Shown here: positions 25,811 to 34,017 of the stretch, in pieces
Numbering within the stretch: position 1 is the stretch's first letter
Layout of the letters: each line of letters opens with the position of its first letter
Assembly (NCBI GenBank): GCA_963700785.1
Contig: CAVOYZ010000005.1
Location: forward strand, 62,001-126,000
From: CAXMST01 sp963700785
Lineage (GTDB): Bacteria > Actinomycetota > Thermoleophilia > Solirubrobacterales > 70-9
Length of the DNA stretch: 64,000 nt
Direction of reading: 5' to 3'
Position numbers and translations under genes: made by a program
The notes under the pieces: generated by a model
What the model was told of the DNA's origin: nothing
The model's input: the letters and a program-made list of their open reading frames with translations, nothing else
Databases searched by the model: none

Positions 25811-26913
25811 TGCTGTTCCCTTCGGTCGGCCCGTACGCCTAAGGAAGAGCAACAGTAAGGATCGTGCCGGTCGTCACGTTTGCGCGACGCCGGATCCCCA
25901 ATGCCGAAGCCGCAAGCTGCGGGTTTAACGCCGCACGCGCGCCTCAGTCGAGCAGGCCCTGCTTCGTGGAGCCAGGCCTCGGTCCGGCGCATTCCCTCGC
26001 CCAGGTCGACGGCGGGCTCGTAGCCGAGCAGCGCCCGGGCCTTGGCGATCGAGTAGGTGCCCTCGCGGGCCAGGTAGCGCATCGATTCGCGGCGGATCTC
26101 GGTCTTCCGGCCGGTCAGAGCGGCGAGCGCCTCCGGGATCGCCGCGGCGCCGACCGCGAGCGCGGTCGGCAGGGTGCGCGGTCCCCTGCGGCCGAGCATC
26201 CGGTAGTAGTGGCCGAAGAACTGAGCGCAGCTGACGCCGACGCCGTCGGAGATCGTGACCACCTCGCCGGCGCCCTCGGGCCGGCTCGCGGCGAGCAGGA
26301 CGCCGTCGACCAGATTGTCGACGTAGACCGGGCTGAAGACGCCCCTGCCCATCGCCGGCAGCAGGAACTGGTTCGCGCGGATCGCCTCGACGATCAGCAG
26401 CGTCCACGGCCTCGACCCCGGTCCGTAGACATCGCCGGGCCGGATGATCGTCACCTCGATCCGGCCGGCCGCGTGCGCCTGCAGCGCGACCTGTTCGGAG
26501 GCGATCTTCGTGTTCACGTAGACGCTGCGGCCGGGGCGGACCGGGTGCTCCTCGGTAACCCCGTCGGGGAAGCCCGAGTCGCCGAAGGCGCGGACCGAGG
26601 AGAGGTGCACGAAGCGCCGCGCTCCGGCCGCCACCGCCGCGTCGATCGCGTGCTTGGTACCGAGCACGTTGACCCGCCAGCCGAGCTCGTCGGTCGCGGT
26701 GTTGGTGACGGCCGCGGCGGTGTGGATCACGACCTCGGCACCGCGGGCCGCCTCCTGCCAGACGCCCGGCTCGGCGATGTCGCCGGCGACGATCCCCATG
26801 GCGCGGTCGGCCGCGACGTCGACGCCGGTCACCGCGCTGCCGGCCTCCCGCAGCCGTCTGCTCAGCGCCCGGCCGATGAAGCCGGCGGCGCCGCTGATCA
26901 TCACCGCCTTCAC
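25732..26913 (-). CDS. NAD-dependent epimerase/dehydratase (3-beta-HSD-like), 3' end doubtful
   Basis: Extended SDR: MISGAAGFIGRALSRRL at the N-terminus, VIHTAAAV, and SVYVNTKIASEQ with the catalytic Tyr-x3-Lys. Similar to sterol/sugar epimerases (NSDHL/3-beta-HSD type); substrate unknown. As read the frame gives 393 residues with an unlikely Arg/Cys-rich tail to 25732. Removing one C from the run at 25957-25959 gives the ending EAWLHEAGLLD and a stop at 25944, a normal length of about 322. It starts at a GTG 42 bases from the divergent oxidase gene. Confidence 0.85.
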   Translation of the reverse strand: MKAVMISGAAGFIGRALSRRLREAGSAVTGVDVAADRAMGIVAGDIAEPGVWQEAARGAEVVIHTAAAVTNTATDELGWRVNVLGTKHAIDAAVAAGARRFVHLSSVRAFGDSGFPDGVTEEHPVRPGRSVYVNTKIASEQVALQAHAAGRIEVTIIRPGDVYGPGSRPWTLLIVEAIRANQFLLPAMGRGVFSPVYVDNLVDGVLLAASRPEGAGEVVTISDGVGVSCAQFFGHYYRMLGRRGPRTLPTALAVGAAAIPEALAALTGRKTEIRRESMRYLAREGTYSIAKARALLGYEPAVDLGEGMRRTEAWLHEAGPARLRRACGVKPAACGFGIGDPASRKRDDRHDPYCCSSLGVRADRREQQWRGPTRATRAGSSWWRCGASSSGRR

Positions 26914-26955
26914 CCCGGGGAAGCTATCGCGACCGCGGGGACTAGAGTGCCACCT

Positions 26956-28635
26956 GTGGACGGAGGCCACCCGAAGAACCGCTCCGCGGGACGCCGGCGC
27001 AAGCACTGGGGGTGGGGGTGGGTCGATCAGCAGCCGGACCGGGCCGCGCTCGAGGCGATGGCCCCGGAGGTACAGGAGCGGCTCGGGTTCGGCGTGAGCG
27101 AGGTCCTCGAGCCGGTCGCGGCCGACGACGTCGAGCTGGCGCCGGCGAGGATCGCGCCGCCGGACACGCCGGAGTTGCCGATCACGGACGACCGCTACGA
27201 GCGGCTGTCGCACGCGATGGGCAAGGCCTACAGGGACGTCGTCCGCGGCTTCTACGGCAGCTTCGAGTGCACCCCCGACCTGGTCGCCTTCCCCGAGGAC
27301 GAGCGGGCGCTGACGCGAATCCTCGAGTGGTGCAGCGACAAGCGGCTCGCGGTGATCCCCTACGGCGGCGGCACCAGCGTCGTCGGCGGCGTCGAGCCGC
27401 GGGTCGGGCACGGCTACAGGGGCACGCTCACCGTCGACCTGGGTCGCCTCGACCGCGTGCTCGAGATCGATCAGGACTCGATGGCGGCCCGGATCCAGGC
27501 CGGCGCCACCGGACCGGGCCTCGAGCAACAGCTCGGCGAGGGCGGCCTCACCCTGCGCCACTTCCCCCAGTCCTTCGAGTTTTCGACCCTGGGCGGCTGG
27601 GTCGCGACCCGTGCCGGCGGGCACTTCGCCACCCTCTACACCCACATCGACGAGCTGGTCGAGTCGGTCCGGGCGCTGACACCGACCGGTGTCTGGGAGA
27701 GCCGCCGACTCCCCGGCTCAGGCGCGGGCCCGAGCCCCGATCGGATCTTGATCGGCTCCGAGGGCATCTTCGGGCTGATCACCGAGGCGTGGGTTCGAGT
27801 TCGCCGTCGCCCCACCGAGAAGCTCTCCTGCGGCGTCGAGTTCGAGAGCTTCGCGCAAGGTGCCGCAGCCGTGAGAGCGCTGAGCCAGTCCGGCCTCAAT
27901 CCCAGCAACTGCCGGTTGCTCGACCCGCTGGAGGCGGCGACCACCGGTGCCGGGAGCGGCGAGTCCGCCCTCCTGATCCTCGGCTTCGAGAGCGCCTTCG
28001 GCCCGGTTGACGACTTGCTTCGCCAGGCCGTCGAATGCGCTGCGGATCACGGCGGCAGGCCGGGCGAGGTCAGCGGCCGTTCGGCGGCCAAGGCGGCCGC
28101 ACCCGACGGCGCGGGCGCCGTCGACGCCTGGAGGAGCGCGTTTCTCTCGGCGCCCTACCTGCGTGACTCCCTGGTCGCGTTGGGAGTGCTCAGCGAGACC
28201 TTCGAGACGGCGATCACCTGGGACCGCTTCGACCGCTTCCACGGTCTGGTGATCGAGGCCGCCCGGCGCGCGGTCGCCGAGGTGATCGACGCGCCGGCCG
28301 CAGGTCCCGGAGCGCCGCGGATCAGTTGCCGGTTCACCCACGTGTACCCCGATGGCCCGGCCCCCTACTTCACCGTGCTCGCGCCCGCACGACGTGGTTC
28401 GGAAGTCGAGCAGTGGGACGAGATCAAGGCCGCCGTCTCCGAGGCCGTGATCTCCGGCGGCGGCACGATCACCCACCACCACGCCGTCGGACGCGATCAT
28501 CGACGCTGGTACGACCTGCAGCGTCCCGATCCGTTTGCCGCGGCGCTCGCCGGGGCGAAGGCGGCGGTCGATCCCGACGGGCTGCTCAATCCCGGCGTCC
28601 TGATCGACCCGACCCCCGCCTCCCCCGGCGAGTGA
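26956..28635 (+). CDS. FAD-binding oxidase, alkylglycerone-phosphate synthase-like
   Basis: A 559-residue flavoprotein of the VAO/PCMH fold. The FAD-binding loop is IPYGGGTSVVGGVEP (about 135-149); substrate-side blocks are ISCRFTHVYPDGPAPYF and GGGTITHHHAVGRDHRRW, the triple histidine being typical of alkyl-dihydroxyacetonephosphate synthase. C-terminus AAVDPDGLLNPGVLI is the family ending. It exchanges an acyl for an alkyl chain in ether-lipid synthesis, or acts on a related substrate. A fatty acyl-CoA reductase-like gene nearby could provide the alcohol. GTG start with TAGAGT seven bases upstream; the frame is open far upstream only as a shadow. Confidence 0.88.
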   Translation: MDGGHPKNRSAGRRRKHWGWGWVDQQPDRAALEAMAPEVQERLGFGVSEVLEPVAADDVELAPARIAPPDTPELPITDDRYERLSHAMGKAYRDVVRGFYGSFECTPDLVAFPEDERALTRILEWCSDKRLAVIPYGGGTSVVGGVEPRVGHGYRGTLTVDLGRLDRVLEIDQDSMAARIQAGATGPGLEQQLGEGGLTLRHFPQSFEFSTLGGWVATRAGGHFATLYTHIDELVESVRALTPTGVWESRRLPGSGAGPSPDRILIGSEGIFGLITEAWVRVRRRPTEKLSCGVEFESFAQGAAAVRALSQSGLNPSNCRLLDPLEAATTGAGSGESALLILGFESAFGPVDDLLRQAVECAADHGGRPGEVSGRSAAKAAAPDGAGAVDAWRSAFLSAPYLRDSLVALGVLSETFETAITWDRFDRFHGLVIEAARRAVAEVIDAPAAGPGAPRISCRFTHVYPDGPAPYFTVLAPARRGSEVEQWDEIKAAVSEAVISGGGTITHHHAVGRDHRRWYDLQRPDPFAAALAGAKAAVDPDGLLNPGVLIDPTPASPGE

Positions 28636-28671
28636 ACGCTTCGGGGCCGGATCGCCCTCCAAACCGTTCAC
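28632..28671. repeat. Hairpin repeat of the GTGMACSSTTCGG family (copy 2)
   Basis: Left arm GTGAACGCTTCGG (28632-28644) overlaps the stop codon of the oxidase; right arm CCAAACCGTTCAC (28659-28671). Eleven of thirteen positions pair, including GTGAACG with CGTTCAC. Located directly upstream of the AbiEi/Vsr-like gene. Confidence 0.65.
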
Positions 28672-28713
28672 GCTCGGCTCGGAATCGATGACCGGGGGGC
28701 GAACCGGCGGCGC

Positions 28714-28726
28714 GTGAACCCTTCAG
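28714..28726 (+). repeat. Single arm of the same repeat before the AbiEi/Vsr-like start
   Basis: GTGAACCCTTCAG matches the repeat arm at 11 or more of 13 positions of the degenerate consensus and ends seven bases before the start codon at 28733, so it lies in the promoter or leader of that gene. Confidence 0.5.
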
Positions 28727-28732
28727 CGGGGG

Positions 28733-29647
28733 ATGGGCTACGGAAGCGTGCACGCATCGGGTGGCGAGGTCTGGGCGCTGGTCGAGCGTCAGCACGGCGC
28801 GATCGCCCACCGCCAGCTGCTCGAGCTCGGTATCGGCCCCGATGCGATCAAGCACCGGCTCGCGGCAGGGCGGCTGTTTCCCGTCCATCGCGGCGTCTAC
28901 GCCGTCGGCCGGCCGCAGCTCGATGCCCGCGGAGTCTGGATGGCGGCGGTTCTCGCGTGCGGAAGCGGGGCCGTTCTCAGCCACTTCAGCGCCGCCTGCC
29001 TCTGGGGCTTGTGGAGCGGCCCGGCCGCCGCGATCGAGCTCTCCGTTCCGGTCGCCCGTCGCGGGCGCCGGCCCGGGCTGCTCGTGCATCGCCGCCGCGC
29101 GGTGGCTCTCGAGGACGCCACGACCCGCGACGGAGTCCCGCTCACCGCGATCACCAGGACGATCATCGACGTCGCGCCGCGCGTCAGCGGGGCTCGGCTG
29201 GAGCGGCTCATCGGCGAGGCCGACAAGCTGGGCCTCAGCGACCCGGAGCAGATCCGGACCGCCGCTGCGCTGGCGCCCCGGCTACCGGGCAGCGCGATCG
29301 TGCGGGCGAGGCTCGACCGCACGACCTTCAGGCTGACCGACTCGGAGCTCGAACGCCGCTTCCTGGCCCTGGTCGATCGGGCAGGCATCGGCCGACCGGA
29401 GACGGGTGTCCGGATCGGCGGGCTCAAGGTCGACTTCCTCTGGCGGCGGATCGGCCTCGTGGTCGAGACGGACGGCCTCCGCTACCACCGCACCGCGGCA
29501 CAGCAGGCAGTCGACCGGCGCCGCGACCAGCGGCTGACCGAGGCCGGCCTGACGCTCCTGCGGTTCACCCACGCCCAGGTGCGCTACGACCCCGACGAGG
29601 TCGAGCGGACGCTCTGCTCCGTCGCGCGGCGGCTCAAGCCCGAGTGA
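28733..29647 (+). CDS. AbiEi-type winged helix fused to a DUF559/Vsr-like nuclease domain
   Basis: A 304-residue protein. Residues 10-60 (WALVERQHGAIAHRQLLELG, then GRLFPVHRGVYAVG) match the N-terminal helix-turn-helix of type IV AbiEi antitoxins; the middle (LSHFSAACLWGLW and later TAITRTIIDVAP) matches the AbiEi core. Residues about 205-300 hold a DUF559/Vsr-like endonuclease fold with KVDFLWRRIGLVVETDG, a D-x(n)-E-x-D pattern. No AbiEii toxin gene is adjacent, so it is an orphan. Its role is unknown; DNA binding plus cleavage is expected from the domains. Hairpin repeats flank it on both sides. Confidence 0.8.
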   Translation: MGYGSVHASGGEVWALVERQHGAIAHRQLLELGIGPDAIKHRLAAGRLFPVHRGVYAVGRPQLDARGVWMAAVLACGSGAVLSHFSAACLWGLWSGPAAAIELSVPVARRGRRPGLLVHRRRAVALEDATTRDGVPLTAITRTIIDVAPRVSGARLERLIGEADKLGLSDPEQIRTAAALAPRLPGSAIVRARLDRTTFRLTDSELERRFLALVDRAGIGRPETGVRIGGLKVDFLWRRIGLVVETDGLRYHRTAAQQAVDRRRDQRLTEAGLTLLRFTHAQVRYDPDEVERTLCSVARRLKPE

Positions 29648-29683
29648 ACGGTTCGGCGTGCCACGGGGCACCGAAGGGTGCAC
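29644..29683. repeat. Hairpin repeat of the GTGMACSSTTCGG family (copy 3)
   Basis: Left arm GTGAACGGTTCGG (29644-29656) overlaps the stop of the AbiEi/Vsr-like gene; right arm CCGAAGGGTGCAC (29671-29683). A perfect inner stem GTGCC-ACGG-GGCAC (29658-29671) closes the loop. The stop codon inside the arm repeats the arrangement seen at 28632. Confidence 0.65.
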
Positions 29684-29718
29684 GCGAGTCCGGCGGTGGC
29701 GGCGCTCCGCTAGCTTTT

Positions 29719-29738
29719 GGCCGACTGGCCAGTCGGCC
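29719..29738. promoter_or_regulatory. Perfect 20-base palindrome before the acyl-CoA dehydrogenase pair
   Basis: GGCCGACTGG is followed directly by its reverse complement CCAGTCGGCC. It stands 35 bases before the GTG of the first acyl-CoA dehydrogenase and has the shape of a TetR-family operator. No TetR gene is encoded in the window. Confidence 0.65.
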
Positions 29739-29773
29739 GGCCGTCCCAGAAGCCGCTTACTCGAGGAGGACAT

Positions 29774-30913
29774 GTGGACCTGACCCTGACCAGCGACGAG
29801 CAGGCGTTCCGCGACGAGGTGCGGACCTGGCTCGAGGCCAACCACCCCGGCCCCGAGCCCGACGGTGACGACACCGCGAAGTTCCAGTTCCAGCGCGACT
29901 GGCAGCTGCGGATGCACGAGGACGGCTGGGCCGGGATCTCGTGGCCGAAGGAGTACGGGGGACGGGGCGCGAGCCTGCTCGAGCAGACGATCTTCTACAG
30001 CGAGATGGCGCGGGCGAACGTCCCGCGCCCGGCCAACATCCTCGGGCTGGTGATGGGCGGGCCGGTCGTCATGGCGCACGGAGACGAGTCCCAGAAGGAG
30101 CGATTCCTGGAGCCGATTCTCTCCGCGCAGGAGATCTGGTGCCAGGGCTTCTCCGAGCCGGAGTCGGGTTCCGACCTCGCCTCGCTGAAGACGAAGGCGA
30201 GCAAGGCTGACGGCGGGTGGACGGTGACCGGTCAGAAGGTCTGGACGACGCTCGCCCACGTCAGCAAGTGGTGCATGCTCGTCGCCCGGACCGATTCCGA
30301 GGCCCCGAAGCACAAGGGGCTCACCTACTTCATCTGCGACATGGAGCAGGACGGGATCGAGGTCCGGCCGCTGGTGCAGATCACCGGTGAGGCTGAGTTC
30401 AACGAGGTCTTCTTCAACGAGGCGTTCATCCCGGACGAGAACGTGATCGGCGGGGTCGGCAACGGCTGGATGGTCGCGATCACGACGCTGATGAACGAGC
30501 GCGCCGGGCTCGGCGCGTCGGCAGCGGTCGGCATCGCGAACGACCTCGACGCGCTGATCGGCGTCGTCAACGAGCGTGGGCTCGGCTCCGATCCGATCCT
30601 GAAGCAGCGGGTCGCGAAGCTGAAGATGGGGGCCGAGGCGCTGCGGCTGGGCGCTCTGCGTTCGCTCTCGACGCAGATGCAGACCGGGACCCCCGGCCCC
30701 GAGGGTTCGCTGTCGAAGTGGCAGTGGGGGGCGATCAACCAGGAGCTGACCGAGCTCGCGACCGACGTGCTCGGCCCCGAGGGCATCGAGCGGGACGAGG
30801 AGTGGACCTACAAGCTGCTGCGCTCACGCGCCAACTCGATCGAGGGCGGCACCACCGAGGTGCTGAAGAACATCATCGCCGAGCGGGTGCTCGGCCTGCC
30901 GAAGCTGCGATAG
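29774..30913 (+). CDS. Acyl-CoA dehydrogenase, first of an adjacent pair
   Basis: A 379-residue flavoenzyme of the acyl-CoA dehydrogenase family. Visible: GISWPKEYGGRGASLLEQ, the FAD-contact region WCQGFSEPESGSDLASL, the mid-domain VWTTLAHVSKWC and C-terminal SIEGGTTEVLKNIIAERVLGLP. It introduces a double bond into an acyl-CoA. GTG start with GAGGAGGA directly upstream; an ATG two bases earlier is out of frame. Ten bases separate it from the second dehydrogenase, with which it may form a heterotetramer. Confidence 0.92.
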   Translation: MDLTLTSDEQAFRDEVRTWLEANHPGPEPDGDDTAKFQFQRDWQLRMHEDGWAGISWPKEYGGRGASLLEQTIFYSEMARANVPRPANILGLVMGGPVVMAHGDESQKERFLEPILSAQEIWCQGFSEPESGSDLASLKTKASKADGGWTVTGQKVWTTLAHVSKWCMLVARTDSEAPKHKGLTYFICDMEQDGIEVRPLVQITGEAEFNEVFFNEAFIPDENVIGGVGNGWMVAITTLMNERAGLGASAAVGIANDLDALIGVVNERGLGSDPILKQRVAKLKMGAEALRLGALRSLSTQMQTGTPGPEGSLSKWQWGAINQELTELATDVLGPEGIERDEEWTYKLLRSRANSIEGGTTEVLKNIIAERVLGLPKLR

Positions 30914-30923
30914 GAGAGCGCCA

Positions 30924-31928
30924 ATGGACTTTGGATTCAGCGACGAACAGCAGGAGATCAAGTCGACGGCTCGGCAGTTTCTCGAGAGCCGCTTCAAGCC
31001 CGACGTCGTGCGCGAGCTGGCCGAGGCCAGTCGCTACGACGATCAGCTCTGGAACGAGATCTGCGAGCTCGGATGGCCGGGGATCGCGGTCGGCGAGGAG
31101 GACGGCGGCCAGGGGCTGGGGATGATCGAGCTCGTGATCCTCAGCGAGGAGCTGGGCTACGCCTGCGCGCCGACGCCGTTCCTCTCCAACGCGGCCGCCG
31201 GTCTGGCGCTCGGGGCAGCCGCCAGCGACGAGCAGAAGCAGAGATATCTGGCAGCCTGCGCATCGGGCGAGGCGCGCGGAACCGTCGGGATCGGGCCGGC
31301 CGGCGCCGGGAGGGTGCCGCTCGTGCCCGACGCCGAGGGAGCCGAGTTCATCATCCTGATCAGCGGCGAGGGGGCGACCGTCGTGCCGGGCTCGGACGCC
31401 GAGGTCGAGATGATCGACGCGATCGACACGACGCGCCGCTACGCGACGGTCTCGGTCGCGGAGGGCGAGCCGCTACCGGGCGACGTCGGCGCCGCGCGCG
31501 ACCGGATCGCGGTCGCGCTCGCCGCCGAGCTGACCGGTGTCGCGCAGCGGGCGATGGACATGTCGGTGGCCTACGCGAAGGAGCGGCACCAGTTCGATCG
31601 GCCGATCGGCGCCTACCAGGCCGTCTCACACGCCTGCGCCGGGATGCTCTACGAGGTCGAGGAGGCACGGTCACTGACCTACTACGCGGCCTGGGCGGCC
31701 GATGCCGAGCCCGAGTCGCTGCCGCTCGCCGCGGCGATGGCCAAGGCCCGCGCCTCCGATGCTGCCTGGAACGTGACCAAGTCCGCAATCCAGGTCCACG
31801 GCGGGATCGGGTTCACCTGGGAGCACGACCTTCACTTCCTGCTCAAGCGCGCTCGTGCGGGCGGGCAGATGTACGAGTCGGCCGCCCACCACCGCGAGCG
31901 GGTCGCGACGCTGGCCGGGCTGGCCTGA
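30924..31928 (+). CDS. Acyl-CoA dehydrogenase, second of the pair
   Basis: A 334-residue, shorter and more diverged member of the same family: MDFGFSDEQQEIKSTARQFLE, GWPGIAVGEEDGGQGLGMIE, then YAKERHQFDRPIGAYQAVSH and the ending VHGGIGFTWEHDLHFLLKRA. The short central beta domain and the paired arrangement resemble the alpha2beta2 FadE enzymes of actinobacterial steroid side-chain breakdown. Substrate unknown. Confidence 0.92.
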   Translation: MDFGFSDEQQEIKSTARQFLESRFKPDVVRELAEASRYDDQLWNEICELGWPGIAVGEEDGGQGLGMIELVILSEELGYACAPTPFLSNAAAGLALGAAASDEQKQRYLAACASGEARGTVGIGPAGAGRVPLVPDAEGAEFIILISGEGATVVPGSDAEVEMIDAIDTTRRYATVSVAEGEPLPGDVGAARDRIAVALAAELTGVAQRAMDMSVAYAKERHQFDRPIGAYQAVSHACAGMLYEVEEARSLTYYAAWAADAEPESLPLAAAMAKARASDAAWNVTKSAIQVHGGIGFTWEHDLHFLLKRARAGGQMYESAAHHRERVATLAGLA

Positions 31929-31947
31929 GCGGCGCCTCGCCGCCGGG

Positions 31948-32277
31948 CTACTCGGCGGTCACTTCGAGATCGGACGCCAGGTGCGTCTTGCCGGCGATCC
32001 GGTACTCGACGTCGACCGTCTCGTTCTTGCGGTAGGAGCCGAACAGCCCGATGTACATCGACAGCCACCGCAGGCGCCCGATCTTGCCCTCCTTGACGAT
32101 CGGCTCCGCGAACAGGATCCCGGCGCCGTCGAGGCTGTAGTCCTCGCCCTGGCGCTGCTCGACGCCGTTGATGTAGACGCGGATCGGCTGCTCGGCGCCA
32201 CGGGGCAGCCGAACCCGCCGGCCGACCGCGACCCCCTCGAGGTCGGTCGACGCGTGGCCTCTGCGCTCGTCGCCCAT
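31948..32277 (-). CDS. Conserved hypothetical protein, 109 residues
   Basis: The product is mainly beta by pattern: RRVRLPRGAEQPIRVYINGVEQ, then GAGILFAEPIVKEGKIGRLRWL and TVDVEYRIAGKTHLASDLEV. No family or motif recognised; no signal peptide. It lies four bases after the next hypothetical gene on the same strand, downstream of citrate synthase. A GCGGCG-CCT-CGCCGC hairpin separates its stop from the acyl-CoA dehydrogenase stop. Confidence 0.6.
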   Translation of the reverse strand: MGDERRGHASTDLEGVAVGRRVRLPRGAEQPIRVYINGVEQRQGEDYSLDGAGILFAEPIVKEGKIGRLRWLSMYIGLFGSYRKNETVDVEYRIAGKTHLASDLEVTAE

Positions 32278-32281
32278 CTCC

Positions 32282-32626
32282 CTACTCCCGCAACGCGGCC
32301 GCGACCACGTCCTCGAAGCTCTCGGACTCCCTCGGGTCGAGGTGCTCGCGGGTCGAGCCGCCGCTGAACGGCACCACGCTGCCGTCGCCCATCACGTCGA
32401 CCCCCGCCTCGCGGCGCCTGAACAACCTGCCGGTCGAGATCTCAACTCGCGCCTTGACCCGCTGACGGGGCTCGAAGGTCCGCAGCATCGTCACCGACGG
32501 CAGCGCGCCCTCCGAGCGGATCGCCGCCACCGATGCGCTCAGCGCCTCGATCGCGTCGCCGAGCGTCTCGTGCTGCCCGCGCGCGACCTCGGGCCCCTTG
32601 CGGATCGTCAGCGTGAACTCGGCCAT
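32282..32626 (-). CDS. Conserved hypothetical protein, 114 residues
   Basis: Starts at the ATG at 32626 (AEFTLTIRKGPEVARGQHETL). The sequence alternates strands and helices with EALSASVAAIRSEGALPS and KARVEISTGRLFRRREAGVDV. No family recognised. Downstream of citrate synthase and upstream of the 109-residue gene with a four-base gap, so probably one transcript. Confidence 0.6.
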   Translation of the reverse strand: MAEFTLTIRKGPEVARGQHETLGDAIEALSASVAAIRSEGALPSVTMLRTFEPRQRVKARVEISTGRLFRRREAGVDVMGDGSVVPFSGGSTREHLDPRESESFEDVVAAALRE

Positions 32627-34017
32627 CGATCGGGTGCCGGCGGTCCGGTCGCAGGCCTCAGGCTCCACGAAGCGCCCGGACCGGGCGCCGAGCCGGGGGT
32701 CCGGTGATCTTCTCGGCGTTGCCCCGATCCTCGATCGAGAGCGAAGTCGCGCTCACGGTAGCCGGTGTAGATCTGCCGCGGCCGGCTGATCTTCTGCTCG
32801 GCGTCCCCGTTCATCTCCATCCACTGCGCGACCCAGCCCGAGGTCCGGGGGATCGCGAAGATCACCGTGAACATGTCGGTCGGTATCCCCAGCGCCTCGT
32901 AGATCAGGCCGGAGTAGTAGTCGACGTTCGGGTAGAGCTTGCGGTCGGTGAAGAACTCGTCGTCGAGCGCCCGCTTCTCCAGCTCGGTCGCGATTTCGAG
33001 CAGCGGGTTCGCGACCCCGACCACCTCGAGAACCTCGTCGACGTGCTTCTTGATGATCTGCGCCCGCGGGTCGTAGTTCTTGTAGACGCGGTGACCGAAG
33101 CCCATCAGCCGCTCCTCGCGGCTCTTGACGCCCTCGAGGAAGTCGGGGATGTTCTCGACGGTCTCGATCCGCCGCAGCATCCTCAGCACGGCCTCGTTGG
33201 CGCCGCCGTGCAACGGCCCGTAGAGCGCTGCGACGCCGGCGGCGACCGCGGAGTAGGGGTCGACCTGCGAGGAGCCGACCGAACGGACCGCGCTCGTCGA
33301 GCAGTTCTGCTCATGGTCGGCGTGGAGGATGAAGAGCACGTCGAGCGCCTTCTCGAGCCGTGGATCGGGCTCGTACTTGGCCTCGGTCATCTTCCGCATC
33401 ATTCCGAGGAAGTTGCCCGCGTACGAGAGATCGTTGTCGGGGTACACGTAGGGCAGGCCGAGCGAGTGCCGGTAGGAGAACGCGGCGAGCGTCGGCACCT
33501 TCGCGATCAGCCGGATCGCCGCCATGTAGCGCTCCTCATCGCTTTCGATCTCCTTCGCTCCCGGGTAGAAGGTCGACATCGCGCCGACCGCGGAGAGCAG
33601 CATCCCCATCGGGTGGGCGTCGTAGCGGAAGCCCTCGAGCATCGCCTTGATGTCCTCGTGGACGAACGTGTGGTGGGTGACGTCGTGAACCCAACGCTCG
33701 AGCTGCCTTTCGGTCGGCAGCTCGCCGAACACCAGCAGGTAGGCGACCTCGAGGTAGGAGGAGCGCTCGCAGAGCTGCTCGATCGGGTAGCCCCGGTGTT
33801 CGAGGATCCCGGCCTCACCGTCGATGTAGGTGATCGCCGAGCGACACGAGGCGGTGTTGGTGAAGGCGGGGTCGTAGGTCATCATCCCGAAGTCGTCCTC
33901 GTTGACCTTGATCTGGCGCAGGTCCATCGCCGGGATCGTCTCATCCGTGATCTCGACCTCGTAGTTGCGGCCGGTCCGGTTGTCGGTGATCGAAAGCGTG
34001 TCTTTGGTCTCGCTCAT
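32608..34017 (-). CDS. gltA: Citrate synthase, 3' end doubtful
   Basis: A hexameric-type citrate synthase condensing acetyl-CoA and oxaloacetate. Catalytic residues lie in LYGPLHGGANE (His), MGFGHRVYKNYDPR (His) and YPNVDYYSGLIYEALG (Asp). The N-terminus SITDNRTGRNYEVEITDETI is typical for the GltA group. As read it has 469 residues with an odd Gly/Pro/Arg tail after YRERDFALDR that overlaps the next gene by 19 bases. Deleting one base near 32741 gives YRERDFVSIEDRGNAEKITG and a stop at 32658, removing the overlap. The ATG at 34017 is used because homology begins there. Confidence 0.93.
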   Translation of the reverse strand: MSETKDTLSITDNRTGRNYEVEITDETIPAMDLRQIKVNEDDFGMMTYDPAFTNTASCRSAITYIDGEAGILEHRGYPIEQLCERSSYLEVAYLLVFGELPTERQLERWVHDVTHHTFVHEDIKAMLEGFRYDAHPMGMLLSAVGAMSTFYPGAKEIESDEERYMAAIRLIAKVPTLAAFSYRHSLGLPYVYPDNDLSYAGNFLGMMRKMTEAKYEPDPRLEKALDVLFILHADHEQNCSTSAVRSVGSSQVDPYSAVAAGVAALYGPLHGGANEAVLRMLRRIETVENIPDFLEGVKSREERLMGFGHRVYKNYDPRAQIIKKHVDEVLEVVGVANPLLEIATELEKRALDDEFFTDRKLYPNVDYYSGLIYEALGIPTDMFTVIFAIPRTSGWVAQWMEMNGDAEQKISRPRQIYTGYRERDFALDRGSGQRREDHRTPGSAPGPGASWSLRPATGPPAPDRWPSSR

